Of a DNA stretch of 56,902 nucleotides, positions 16,538-24,624 are shown piece by piece. The notes beneath the pieces are model-generated. The model was not told the origin of the DNA. It saw only the letters and a program-made list of their open reading frames with translations, and did not search any database. The translations under genes were made by a program, and so were the position numbers. Each line of letters opens with the position of its first letter. The first letter of the stretch is position 1. The stretch is from an uncultured Prevotella sp. (GTDB lineage: Bacteria; Bacteroidota; Bacteroidia; Bacteroidales; Bacteroidaceae): NCBI GenBank assembly GCA_946402275.1, contig CAMIVY010000021.1:1-56902 (forward strand), given 5' to 3'.

Positions 16538-18055
16538 ATGCTTACACAACAAGACCTGAAACAGCTTGCTCAGAAAGGTATCTCCGAGCAGCAAATTGAG
16601 ACTCAATTGGGACAGTTTAAGACTGGTTTCCCCTTCTTGAAACTAGAAGCCGCTGCAGCCATTGGAAATGGTATTGTGGCCCCAGATTCTGAAAAGGGAA
16701 GAAAGTATGTAGATGCTTGGCAGAAATATAAGGCTGCTGGCAAACGTGTGGTAAAGTTTGTACCAGCATCAGGTGCAGCCAGCCGCATGTTCAAGGATAT
16801 GTTCGCTTTTGTGGATGCCGATTACGACAAGCCCACCACAGACTTTGAGAAGAAATATTTTGATAATATCGAAAAGTTTGCTTTCTATGGTGAGCTCGAC
16901 GCTGTTTGCCAGAAAAATAATGGCAAGGGTATCAAGGCTTTGATTCAAGAGGGTAATTTCAAGGCTGTGGCTGCTAACATGCTGAAGGCAGAGGGACTGA
17001 ACTATGGACAGTTGCCCAAGGGCTTGCTCTTGTTCCACAACTATCCGGAGGGTCCTCGTACTCCTATGGAGGAGCACTTGGTAGAAGGTGCGCTCTATGC
17101 AGCTTCCAATGGTGAGGCGCATGTTCACTTCACCGTCTCTCATGAGCACATGGAGCTCTTCAAGCAGAAGGTCGCTCAGAAAGCAGACATGTATGCTAAG
17201 AAATATGGTATTGCCTACGATATCACTTTCTCTGAGCAAAAGCCTTCTACGGATACTGTGGCAGCTAATCCTGACGGTACTCCATTCCGCAATGCTGACG
17301 GTTCCTTGTTGTTCCGTCCAGGTGGACATGGTGCGCTGATTGAGAACTTGAACGAGATAGATGCCGACGTTATCTTTGTGAAGAACATTGACAACGTGGT
17401 GCCTGATCGGCTGAAGGGCGACACCGTATTGTGGAAACAAATCATAGCAGGCGTGCTGGTTACCTTGCAGAAGAAAGCCTTTGAATATCTCGAGCTGCTG
17501 GATACTGGCAAATATACTCACGAGCAAATTGAAGAGATAATTCGTTTCGTGCAGCAAGACCTTTGCTGTCGCAAGGCAGACATCAAGGAACTGGAAGATG
17601 CCGACTTGGTTATCTACCTTCACAAGAAACTGAATCGTCCTATGCGTGTTTGTGGTGTCGTCAAGAATGTCGGCGAGCCTGGTGGTGGTCCGTTCCTGAC
17701 CTATAATCAGGATGGTACTGTCAGCCTGCAGATTTTGGAGTCCAGCCAGATTGACAAGTCTAACAAGGAGTATATGGAGATGTTCACCAAGGGCACCCAC
17801 TTCAACCCTGTTGACCTTGTTTGTGCCGTGAAGGATTATAAGGGAAATGCCTTCGACCTGCCTAAGTTCGTTGACCCGACAACAGGCTTCATTTCTCAGA
17901 AGTCAAAGAATGGAAAGGAGCTCCAGGCACTTGAATTGCCAGGACTCTGGAATGGTGCCATGAGCGATTGGTCCACCGTCTTCGTGGAGGTTCCTCTCTC
18001 TACTTTCAATCCTGTAAAGACCGTTAACGACTTGTTGCGCGAACAACACCAGTAA
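16538..18055 (+). CDS. DUF4301 family protein
   Basis: 505 aa, no signal peptide, so cytoplasmic. A DUF4301 family protein: VKFVPASGAASRMFKDMFAF near 75-95, then LLFHNYPEGPRTPMEEHLVEGA, LLFRPGGHGALIENLNEID and the C-terminal VGEPGGGPF. The glycine-rich PASGAASRMFK and RPGGHGALI motifs recall sugar-nucleotide pyrophosphorylase folds (the family is often annotated as NTP-transferase-like), but the reaction is unknown. It sits 51 bp behind the DUF3127 gene and 22 bp before the M3 peptidase gene, probably cotranscribed. Confidence 0.8.
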   Translation: MLTQQDLKQLAQKGISEQQIETQLGQFKTGFPFLKLEAAAAIGNGIVAPDSEKGRKYVDAWQKYKAAGKRVVKFVPASGAASRMFKDMFAFVDADYDKPTTDFEKKYFDNIEKFAFYGELDAVCQKNNGKGIKALIQEGNFKAVAANMLKAEGLNYGQLPKGLLLFHNYPEGPRTPMEEHLVEGALYAASNGEAHVHFTVSHEHMELFKQKVAQKADMYAKKYGIAYDITFSEQKPSTDTVAANPDGTPFRNADGSLLFRPGGHGALIENLNEIDADVIFVKNIDNVVPDRLKGDTVLWKQIIAGVLVTLQKKAFEYLELLDTGKYTHEQIEEIIRFVQQDLCCRKADIKELEDADLVIYLHKKLNRPMRVCGVVKNVGEPGGGPFLTYNQDGTVSLQILESSQIDKSNKEYMEMFTKGTHFNPVDLVCAVKDYKGNAFDLPKFVDPTTGFISQKSKNGKELQALELPGLWNGAMSDWSTVFVEVPLSTFNPVKTVNDLLREQHQ

Positions 18056-18077
18056 GCGCTTCGCTAGTGAATAATAG

Positions 18078-20201
18078 ATGAACACAAGAACCGTTTTAGC
18101 TATCGGAATGACTTCCATAACGATGCTATCATTTAACTCCTGCCAGCAGAATTCTCGCGAGAACCCTCTGTTGGCAGAGAGTTCTTTACCCTTTGGCGTG
18201 CCTGATTTCAGCAAGATTCAGAATGCTGACTTCATGCCAGCTTTCGAGGCGGCTATTCAACAGACACGCGATAACATTCAGACAATAGTTGACAATCAAG
18301 ATTCAGCTACGTTCCAGAACACTATTTTGCCCTACGAGGACAGCAACCGCCTGCTGACACATGTTTCCAGCGTGTTCTTTGCGTTGACGGAGGCTAATAA
18401 GTCCGACGAATTGAGCGAGATAGAGAAAAAAGTGCAACCTTTGTTGACCGCTTTGCGTAACGATATTTCGTTCAATACATCCTTGTTTGAACGTATCAAG
18501 CAGGTATATGACAAGGAACATGACAAGCTGACGGGTGAAGACCAAAAGTTGCTTGAGGAAATCTATAAGGACTTTGTTCGCAAGGGTGCCCTTCTTGCGG
18601 ATGAAAAGAAGACACGCTTGAAGGAAATCAATCTCCGCATCAGCGAGCTTCAGCAGAAGTGGGGCGACCTCCTGCAGGAAGCCACCAACAATGCAATTGT
18701 CTGGGTTGATAAGAAGGAAGAACTCTCAGGTCTCAGCGAGACTGACATTGCCCAGTGTGCAAAAGATGCAGAGAGTCGTGGCGGAAAAGCTCCCTACGCG
18801 ATTGTTATTATGAACACTACTCAGCAGGCTCCACTTGCCAGTCTTGACAACCGTGAGTTGCGCAAACGAGTCTATGAAGCCAGCATCTGTCGCACGGACG
18901 GTACCAATCCGAAGTACAATACTTATCCCATTGTCAGCGAGATTGCCAAACTGCGTGCCGAGCAGGCCGAACTGATGGGCTATCCTTGTTATGCAGCCTA
19001 TTCGCTGGACAATACAATGGCCAAGACGCCAGACAATGTCAATGCTTTCCTCAGACGTCTGGTGAACGACTACCGTTCGAAGGCTGATGCCGAGACGAAG
19101 GCTATTGAGGAGTTTGCCCAAAAGACTGAGGGTGCTGATTTCCAACTGCAACCCTACGACCGCTTTTACTATTCGGCCAAGATGAAGAAGGCTATGCTGG
19201 ATATCAGCGAGGACGAGGTAAAGCCTTATTTCAACGTAGATAGCGTGCTGTTGAATGGTGTGTTCTATGCAGCAAACCGCGTCTATGGACTGACCTTCAA
19301 GGAGCGTACTGACATTCCGACCTATCATCCTGACATGCGCGTGTTTGAGGTGTTCGACAAGGACGGCTCATCGATGGCGTTGTTCTATGGTGACTATTTC
19401 CGCCGCCCTGCAAAACGCGGTGGTGCGTGGATGGATGCCTTTATTGAGCAGAGCCATCATTGGAATGAGAAGCCAGTCATCTTCAATGTCTGCAATAATG
19501 CCAAAGCCCCTGATGGCAAGCCCTCTCTGCTGACATGGGACGAGGTAACCACCATGTTCCATGAGTTTGGTCATGCGCTTCATGGCATGCTTTCCAATTG
19601 CAACTACCATCGACTGGCAGGTACCAGCGTGGCCCGCGATTTCGTAGAGATGCCCTCACAGTTTAATGAGTCGTTCGCCTCCATTCCCGAGGTTTTCGAC
19701 CATTATGCGCGCCATTACGAGACCAACGAACCGATGCCGGCAGAGTTGAAGGAACGCATGTTGAAGAGCATCAATTTCCAATCAGCCTATGCCTTGGGAG
19801 AAAACCTTGCTGCCTCTTGCCTTGATATGGCTTGGCACATGTTGCCTTCGAAGGATGTGCCCGATGCTGACAAATGTGCCGACTTCGAGACGGAAGCGCT
19901 CCGCCAATATGGTATCCTCGATGCCCAGATACCACCTCGCTACAAGACCAGTTACTTTAATCATGTATGGGGTGGGGGCTATGCAGCAGGCTATTACAGC
20001 TATCTGTGGACAGAGGTGCTGGCCGTGAATGTAGCCGATACTTTTGCCAAGCTGGGTGCCTTGAAACCGGAAACAGGTCAAGCCATGCGCGACAAGATAC
20101 TGAGTCGTGGCAATACAGGTGATCTGATGCAGATGTTCTCCGACTTCACGGGCATGCAACAGCCCGATGCCTCCAGCCTCCTCAAGGCTCGCGGATTGTA
20201 A
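18078..20201 (+). CDS. dcp: M3 family metallopeptidase (peptidyl-dipeptidase Dcp-like)
   Basis: 707 aa. The zinc-binding HEFGH motif lies at 495-499 (in FHEFGHALHGMLS), followed by the distal glutamate in ARDFVEMPSQFNE, both as in the M3 family. A lipoprotein signal precedes it (LSFNSC, Cys22), so this copy should be anchored in the cell envelope, whereas E. coli Dcp is soluble. The C-terminal half keeps the Dcp substrate-binding signature HVWGGGYAAGYYSYLWTEVL. Probable role: cleavage of dipeptides from peptide C-termini, feeding amino acid or peptide use. No transporter lies next to it. Confidence 0.93.
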   Translation: MNTRTVLAIGMTSITMLSFNSCQQNSRENPLLAESSLPFGVPDFSKIQNADFMPAFEAAIQQTRDNIQTIVDNQDSATFQNTILPYEDSNRLLTHVSSVFFALTEANKSDELSEIEKKVQPLLTALRNDISFNTSLFERIKQVYDKEHDKLTGEDQKLLEEIYKDFVRKGALLADEKKTRLKEINLRISELQQKWGDLLQEATNNAIVWVDKKEELSGLSETDIAQCAKDAESRGGKAPYAIVIMNTTQQAPLASLDNRELRKRVYEASICRTDGTNPKYNTYPIVSEIAKLRAEQAELMGYPCYAAYSLDNTMAKTPDNVNAFLRRLVNDYRSKADAETKAIEEFAQKTEGADFQLQPYDRFYYSAKMKKAMLDISEDEVKPYFNVDSVLLNGVFYAANRVYGLTFKERTDIPTYHPDMRVFEVFDKDGSSMALFYGDYFRRPAKRGGAWMDAFIEQSHHWNEKPVIFNVCNNAKAPDGKPSLLTWDEVTTMFHEFGHALHGMLSNCNYHRLAGTSVARDFVEMPSQFNESFASIPEVFDHYARHYETNEPMPAELKERMLKSINFQSAYALGENLAASCLDMAWHMLPSKDVPDADKCADFETEALRQYGILDAQIPPRYKTSYFNHVWGGGYAAGYYSYLWTEVLAVNVADTFAKLGALKPETGQAMRDKILSRGNTGDLMQMFSDFTGMQQPDASSLLKARGL

Positions 20202-20223
20202 TCACATCTTTTTATGATAGAAT

Positions 20224-20252
20224 AGGTGGTAGGGTTCATAGCCTTACCACTT
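20224..20252 (+). terminator. Hairpin after the M3 peptidase gene
   Basis: GTGGTAGGG pairs with CCTTACCAC (one G-U pair) around a 7-base loop. No T-run follows, so termination is uncertain. Confidence 0.35.
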
Positions 20253-20268
20253 ATAAATAACAAAAGAA

Positions 20269-21534
20269 ATGATGAAAAAACAATTTCTATTACTTGTGGC
20301 GATGATGCTGCCTTTGGTGGCAAGTGCCCACGACATTGAAGTTAAGAATGCTGATGGTGTTACCATTTATTACAACTACATTAATGATGGTACGGAGTTG
20401 GCAGTTACTGGTACTTATTACACAGACTATCCTGATGAATATACGGGTAAAGTGGTTATTCCCGAGGAAGTAACCTATATGGAAAAGACCCGTAAAGTGA
20501 CGAGTATTGGCGATTATGCTTTCTGTTATTGCAAAGAACTCACCTCTGTCACCATCCCCAACAGCGTGACGAATATTGGCGAATATGCTTTCTATTGGTG
20601 CACTGGCCTTACCTTCATCACCATCCCCAACAGTGTGACGAGCATTGGTGAATTTGCTTTCGATAACTGCTCAGGCCTTACCTCCATCACCATCCCCAAT
20701 AGTGTGACGAGCATTAGCAATGCTGCTTTCGAGAACTGTTGGCGCTTAACCTCTATTGACATCCCTAACAGCGTGACGAGCATTGGCGATGGTGCATTTT
20801 ATCACTGCCCTGGCCTAACCTCCGTGACCATCCCCAACAGTGTGACGAGTATTGGCGATGGTGCTTTCCAAGGCTGTTCTGGCTTAACCTCCGTGACCAT
20901 CCCCAACAGTGTGACAAGCATTGGAGGGGCTGCGTTCGCTGGTTGCTCTGGCCTTACCTCCGTTACCATTCCTAACAGCGTAACGAGTATTGGCAATTAT
21001 ACTTTCCAGAATTGTTCTAGTCTTACCTCTGTTGACATCCCGAACAGTGTGACGAGCATTGGCGATTATACTTTCTATTTTTGTTATGGTCTTACCTCTG
21101 TTGACATCCCGAACAATGTGACGAATATTGGCGATTATGCTTTTGAGTATTGCTATAAGCTCACCTCCATCACCATTCCCAACAGTTTGACAAGTATTGG
21201 CAAGAGTGCTTTTGATGAGGCAAATATCTCTACTATTGTTTCACTGATAGAGAATCCATTTGCAATTAATACATTATGGAGTGGGGCAATCTTTTCAGGT
21301 GAAACACTCAACTATGCCACGCTGTATGTACCCAATGGTACTATCGATAAATACAAAGCAACGGAAGGGTGGCGGGACTTTAAAAATATTGTAGAGGGTG
21401 TTCCTTCTGGAATAAAGGGTGTTCACTTAGATAGTGACAAGGACTATCCTGTATATGACATCAATGGCAGAAGACTGGAAGTTCCCCAAAGGGGTATAAA
21501 TATCATAAATGGCAAGAAGGTTGTGGTTAAGTGA
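20269..21534 (+). CDS. BspA-like leucine-rich repeat surface protein
   Basis: 421 aa. Signal peptide (KKQFLLLVAMMLPLVASA), an N-terminal cap, then nine full and one partial 23-residue LRR_5/BspA repeats (about residues 91-317) of the type LTSVTIPNSVTSIGDGAF, giving an extended solenoid. A short non-repeat segment follows, with NYATLYVPNGTIDKYKATEGW, the usual cap of this family. The end is a 28-residue tail, VYDINGRRL...INGKKVVVK, also seen in the secreted protein at 48803. Related proteins bind host proteins or other cells; the ligand here is unknown. It has no lipobox, so export through a T9SS via the tail is a reasonable guess. Confidence 0.9.
   Translation: MMKKQFLLLVAMMLPLVASAHDIEVKNADGVTIYYNYINDGTELAVTGTYYTDYPDEYTGKVVIPEEVTYMEKTRKVTSIGDYAFCYCKELTSVTIPNSVTNIGEYAFYWCTGLTFITIPNSVTSIGEFAFDNCSGLTSITIPNSVTSISNAAFENCWRLTSIDIPNSVTSIGDGAFYHCPGLTSVTIPNSVTSIGDGAFQGCSGLTSVTIPNSVTSIGGAAFAGCSGLTSVTIPNSVTSIGNYTFQNCSSLTSVDIPNSVTSIGDYTFYFCYGLTSVDIPNNVTNIGDYAFEYCYKLTSITIPNSLTSIGKSAFDEANISTIVSLIENPFAINTLWSGAIFSGETLNYATLYVPNGTIDKYKATEGWRDFKNIVEGVPSGIKGVHLDSDKDYPVYDINGRRLEVPQRGINIINGKKVVVK
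20539..21219 (+). repeat. 69-bp tandem coding repeats (LRR units)
   Basis: Nine full 69-bp units and a partial tenth, with the core ACCATCCCCAACAGTGTGAC nearly identical between units. Each encodes one 23-residue repeat. Units 5-6 (about 20815-20952) are the most alike, which suggests recent slippage or recombination. Confidence 0.9.
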
Positions 21535-21568
21535 GAGAAGAACCAAGCCCGCTTGAGTTATCGAAACG

Positions 21569-21607
21569 ATGGCAGGTTCCTGAGTGGGAGCCTGCCATTA
21601 TTCTTTT
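21569..21607 (+). terminator. Intrinsic terminator after the LRR gene
   Basis: ATGGCAGGTTCC pairs with GGAGCCTGCCAT (12 bp, one G-U) around a 6-base loop, followed by TATTCTTTTT. Confidence 0.85.
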
Positions 21608-21663
21608 TCTGCGAATGTACATAAAGCAGACCGTTTGCCTGCTTTGTTATAGTCATATCCTCA

Positions 21664-22059
21664 CTACGCATTCTCTAGTATCATGTCTGCATTGATGCCC
21701 AATTTAGAGTATAGCAGTTTTGCAATAGGCATTGTGATACGCCTCTTCCCGCTAAGTATCTGACTGAATACAGATTCGTTAATACCAAGATATCGGGCTC
21801 CCTCTTTTTGTTTCATATTACGAGCATAGAAATAATCCTCTATCGACCTGATTAAGGGGTTTTTCTCTCGTAGTGGCAGGATATCCGTGTACTCATCTTC
21901 ATACTGAGCCATCTGCTTGCTCAATTCTGAAATCTGGCGCGTGTACTCATTGTCCATCTCAGGCTCAAGCATTCCCTTCTCTGTAGCTTCAGCGATTAAT
22001 GCTTCTACAATAGCCTTCGTCTCGTCGTACTCTTGTCTTGTTGTTAATTTCTTAATCAT
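21664..22059 (-). CDS. higA: HigA-type antitoxin (XRE helix-turn-helix)
   Basis: 131 aa. The N-terminal 70 residues are helical and charged, probably the toxin-wrapping part. The C-terminus is an XRE/Cro helix-turn-helix (KQKEGARYLGINESVFSQILSGKRR) with the following helix ITMPIAKLLYSKLGI. It is the second gene of the pair, 15 bp behind higB, the toxin-first order normal for HigBA. By family it neutralises HigB and represses the shared promoter. Confidence 0.88.
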   Translation of the reverse strand: MIKKLTTRQEYDETKAIVEALIAEATEKGMLEPEMDNEYTRQISELSKQMAQYEDEYTDILPLREKNPLIRSIEDYFYARNMKQKEGARYLGINESVFSQILSGKRRITMPIAKLLYSKLGINADMILENA

Positions 22060-22074
22060 ATTTACTCCTTTCTT

Positions 22075-22368
22075 TTATATCGTTGAACTGTCTATTTTAT
22101 CGTATTCGGGATGTGTGCCTACAAAACGGATGTTCATCACACCGCCAATGAAAATGACCACAGCAATTACTCGATAGTTGTTTCCGCCGATGTTGAAAAC
22201 ATAGCGACCGTTCTTTACATAGTCAGCAGATGGAAACGGCTGTTTCAGTTCGGAATGATTATGCCATGTTGCGCTTTTAACCTTTTCCACCCATTTGTTT
22301 AGTGGCCCTGCGGATTGCGCATGTTTCTGCACAAATGCATCAAGTAATTCCTTGTTTGCAATTATCAT
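22075..22368 (-). CDS. higB: HigB-type toxin (RelE-like mRNA interferase)
   Basis: 97 aa from the ATG at 22368; a longer frame to 22410 would run over the promoter. Its sequence follows the HigB_toxin family: WVEKVKSATWHNHSEL, then GRYVFNIGGNNYRVIAVV and MNIRFVGTHPEYDKI. The conserved pattern (NIGGNNYR, VGTH-EYDKI) is intact, so the toxin is probably active. Known members cleave translated mRNA on the ribosome. Cotranscribed with higA from a promoter overlapped by a palindrome. Confidence 0.9.
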   Translation of the reverse strand: MIIANKELLDAFVQKHAQSAGPLNKWVEKVKSATWHNHSELKQPFPSADYVKNGRYVFNIGGNNYRVIAVVIFIGGVMNIRFVGTHPEYDKIDSSTI

Positions 22369-22387
22369 CTTCTCTTTATTTTGGGTG

Positions 22388-22419
22388 CAAAGATACAATA
22401 TTCTTTGCAATTCTGCAAA
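22388..22419 (-). promoter_or_regulatory. higBA promoter and candidate HigA operator
   Basis: On the minus strand TTTG (22419-22416), a 20-bp spacer, TATCTTTG (22395-22388). An inverted repeat TTTGCA-N4-TGCAAA (22404-22419) covers the -33 box, the place expected for an autorepressor operator. Confidence 0.7.
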
Positions 22420-22460
22420 TTATTTTGCGGTTTTATAAAGAAATGAATAAAAATGGGGTT

Positions 22461-22570
22461 GTGCGGAGTGCGTGCGGACATGATGCGGAATGCGTGGAAA
22501 GGTGGTGCGGAGTGCGTGGAAGGGTGGTGTGGAGCCTATGCGCAGGGCGTGCGGAGCCTATCGGCAGGGT
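22461..22570. repeat. 22-bp tandem array, five imperfect units
   Basis: Units start at 22461, 22483, 22505, 22527 and 22549. The consensus begins GTGCGGAGTGCGTGGAAGGG. Units 2 and 3 differ at four positions; units 4 and 5 share the variant GTGCGGAGCCTAT. Confidence 0.75.
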
Positions 22571-22654
22571 AGGGACTGAGTGTATGGTGTAAAGATATTT
22601 TTATGCTTTTGAGCTGGCTGTAGGGAAGACATTTTTGCGAGTATTAATAGAAAA

Positions 22655-22726
22655 AATATTTCCCTAGGCAGGGAGAAAATTTTCCCTCGGGAGGGAACAA
22701 ATTTTCTCTCGAATGGGGGTGGGAGA
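22655..22726. repeat. Cluster of CCC/GGG hairpins in an AT-rich setting
   Basis: TCCCT-aggc-AGGGA region (22661-22674), the perfect stem TTCCCTC-GG-GAGGGAA (22682-22697), and CTCTC...GAGAG (22706-22726), separated by AAAATTT-type spacers. Confidence 0.6.
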
Positions 22727-22875
22727 GGTGTTTTTATGATGTCGTGAAATTTCGCATTTCGAGACTGGCTGAGCGTGACAGCGTGACAGGCGTGACAGCA
22801 AAACGGGTGGGGCGGGCTCTCGCCAGGGCCTGCTCCACATTTTATTATTTTTTCACGCAAAAAAGTAGCAATTTG

Positions 22876-22907
22876 TTTGGGTATATGATGAGAATTGTGT
22901 AATTTTG
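22876..22907 (+). promoter_or_regulatory. Promoter of the leu operon
   Basis: TTTG at 22876-22879, a 20-bp spacer, TAATTTTG at 22900-22907. Transcription should begin near 22911, leaving a leader of about 200 bases before leuA. Confidence 0.8.
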
Positions 22908-22936
22908 CAGCCGTTATCAAGAAAAATGGAAAAGAA

Positions 22937-23017
22937 ATGAATTTTCAGAATCTATTAGGCAACCTTATTATTATTCGACTGCGTAAAGTGGTTGGAAGTG
23001 AAAAGGTATGTATATAA
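22937..23017 (+). CDS. leuL: leu operon leader peptide
   Basis: 26 codons plus TAA. The residues include Leu at codons 6, 7, 10 and 15, Ile at 11-13 and 26, and Val at 18, 19 and 24, so more than 40 percent are branched-chain amino acids, with a run Leu-Ile-Ile-Ile. Its codons 20-24 are the very bases that form one arm of the antiterminator. A four-codon ORF (22926-22940) ends in TGA overlapping this ATG and might couple the start. No homologue is known to me; the call rests on composition, position right behind the leu promoter, and the alternative hairpins that follow. It is too short for normal gene finding. Confidence 0.8.
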   Translation: MNFQNLLGNLIIIRLRKVVGSEKVCI

Positions 23018-23060
23018 TATAAGGTATTAAGATTGTCGTATATGAGCCTTTCTCACTTCC
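22994..23060 (+). promoter_or_regulatory. Antiterminator pairing in the leu leader
   Basis: GGAAGTGAAAAGG (22994-23006, leader codons 20-24) pairs with CCTTTCTCACTTCC (23047-23060): eight contiguous pairs, a bulged C at 23052, then five more. It uses the 5' arm and loop of the terminator, so the two structures exclude each other. Confidence 0.75.
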
Positions 23061-23080
23061 GAGTGTGAAAGGCTCGTTTG
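23044..23080 (+). terminator. Attenuator terminator of the leu operon
   Basis: GAGCCTTTCTCAC (23044-23056) pairs with GTGTGAAAGGCTC (23063-23075): 12 of 13 positions, with a single T-T mismatch and a 6-base loop. The T-run that follows is short (GTTTG), so termination may be partial or factor-aided. Confidence 0.7.
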
Positions 23081-23117
23081 CATTAAACAGAAGTTGAATA
23101 AAAAAAGATATAGTATT

Positions 23118-24614
23118 ATGAGTGACAGATTATTTATTTTCGACACTACGCTTCGCGATGGCGAACAGGTGCCTGGGTGTCAGTTGAATACAGTAGAGAA
23201 AATTCAAGTGGCAAAGGCGTTGGAGCAGCTTGGCGTGGATGTGATTGAAGCAGGATTCCCCATCAGTTCGCCTGGTGATTTCAATTCGGTGATTGAGATT
23301 TCAAAAGCTGTAACATGGCCTACTATTTGTGCGCTGACACGTGCTGTCCAGAAGGATATCGACGTGGCTGCCGAGGCTTTGCAGTATGCCAAGCGCAAGC
23401 GCATCCATACCGGTATCGGCACTTCCGACTCGCACATCAAGTATAAGTTCAATTCGAACCGTGAGGAAATTATCGAGCGTGGTGTTGCCGCTGTGAAATA
23501 TGCCAAGAAATTCGTGGAGGACGTGGAGTTTTACTGCGAGGATGCCGGTCGTACCGAGAACGAGTATCTGGCCCGTGTCGTTGAGGCTGTCATCGCTGCT
23601 GGTGCTACCGTAGTGAACATTCCCGACACGACGGGCTACTGTCTGCCCCAGGAGTACTTCGAGAAAATCAAGTACCTGAAGGAGCATGTGTCCAATATCG
23701 ACAAAGCCATCATCTCTACCCATTGCCACAACGACCTGGGTATGGCTACCGCCAACACCTTCAATGGTGTGATGGGTGGTGCCCGTCAGGTGGAGGTCAC
23801 CATCAACGGTATTGGTGAGCGTGCAGGTAATACCTCACTCGAGGAGATTGCCATGATACTGAAATGTCATAAGGGACTAGGCATCGACACGAATATCAAC
23901 ACGACGAAGATTTATCCGACGAGTCGTATGGTGTCGAGTCTGATGAACATGCCCGTTCAGCCCAACAAGGCCATAGTGGGACGTAACGCCTTTGCCCACT
24001 CCAGCGGCATCCACCAGGACGGTGTGCTGAAGAATGCGCAGACCTACGAAATCATGGACCCCAAGGATGTGGGCATCGACGACAACTCCATCGTATTGAC
24101 AGCCCGCAGCGGACGTGCAGCCCTGAAGCATCGCCTGCAAGTGAACGGCGTGGAGGTTGACGAGCAGAAGCTGGATAAGATTTACGAGAAGTTCCTGCAG
24201 TTGGCTGACCAGAAGAAGGAGGTGAACGATGCCGACGTGCTGATGCTGGCTGGTGCAGATACCGCTGAGGCTCATGCTGTTAAACTGGAATTCCTGCAGG
24301 TTACTACCGGTAAGGGCGTGAAGAGTGTAGCTTCTATCGGCTTGGACATCTCCAACCAGAAGTTCGAGGCTGCAGCCTCTGGTAATGGCCCTGTGGATGC
24401 TGCCATCAAGGCTTTGAAGAAGATTATCATGAAGCAGATGACGCTGAAGGAGTTCACCATCCAGGCTATCTCGAAAGGCTCTGACGATGTGGGTAAGGTG
24501 CACATGCAGGTAGAATACGACGGTAGCCTGTATTATGGCTTTGGTGCTAATACCGATATCGTAACCGCTTCTGTCGAGGCTTATATTGACTGTATCAACA
24601 AATTTAAGAAATAG
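23118..24614 (+). CDS. leuA: 2-isopropylmalate synthase
   Basis: 498 aa from the ATG at 23118. A TTG at 23094 is in frame but gives a poor N-terminus, while [17 protein letters not shown] matches the family. It condenses 2-ketoisovalerate with acetyl-CoA, the first step of leucine synthesis. The TIM barrel carries [22 protein letters not shown] and the metal-binding [11 protein letters not shown]. The C-terminal 120 residues are the LeuA regulatory/dimer domain that binds leucine for feedback inhibition ([19 protein letters not shown] onward). First structural gene of the operon, behind the leader attenuator. Confidence 0.96.
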   Translation: MSDRLFIFDTTLRDGEQVPGCQLNTVEKIQVAKALEQLGVDVIEAGFPISSPGDFNSVIEISKAVTWPTICALTRAVQKDIDVAAEALQYAKRKRIHTGIGTSDSHIKYKFNSNREEIIERGVAAVKYAKKFVEDVEFYCEDAGRTENEYLARVVEAVIAAGATVVNIPDTTGYCLPQEYFEKIKYLKEHVSNIDKAIISTHCHNDLGMATANTFNGVMGGARQVEVTINGIGERAGNTSLEEIAMILKCHKGLGIDTNINTTKIYPTSRMVSSLMNMPVQPNKAIVGRNAFAHSSGIHQDGVLKNAQTYEIMDPKDVGIDDNSIVLTARSGRAALKHRLQVNGVEVDEQKLDKIYEKFLQLADQKKEVNDADVLMLAGADTAEAHAVKLEFLQVTTGKGVKSVASIGLDISNQKFEAAASGNGPVDAAIKALKKIIMKQMTLKEFTIQAISKGSDDVGKVHMQVEYDGSLYYGFGANTDIVTASVEAYIDCINKFKK

Positions 24615-24624
24615 AAGACTCTCC

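Larger units (their letters stand above)
22420..22899. other. Gene-free, repeat-rich intergenic stretch
   Basis: About 480 bases between the higBA promoter and the leu promoter. I see no convincing gene on either strand. It holds a 22-bp tandem array (22461-22570), a cluster of G/C-run hairpins (22655-22726) and three GCGTGACA copies (22773-22797). Composition is strongly skewed to G on the plus strand in the first part. Confidence 0.7.

Noticed and set aside
16769..17800. 343-codon antisense frame opposite the DUF4301 gene
   Set aside because: Shadow of a conserved plus-strand gene; no domain.
20539..21219. Regular repeats considered as a CRISPR array
   Set aside because: The 69-bp period is coding (23-residue LRR units), with no spacer-like unique segments and no cas genes.
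22302..22920. Two open frames (one on each strand) in the higBA-leu gap
   Set aside because: They run through the higBA promoter, the tandem array and the leu promoter, and encode low-complexity Arg/Gly/Cys-rich or Pro-rich sequence.
23094..23117. Upstream TTG start for leuA
   Set aside because: The ATG at 23118 gives the family N-terminus; the extra residues are lysine-rich leader translation.
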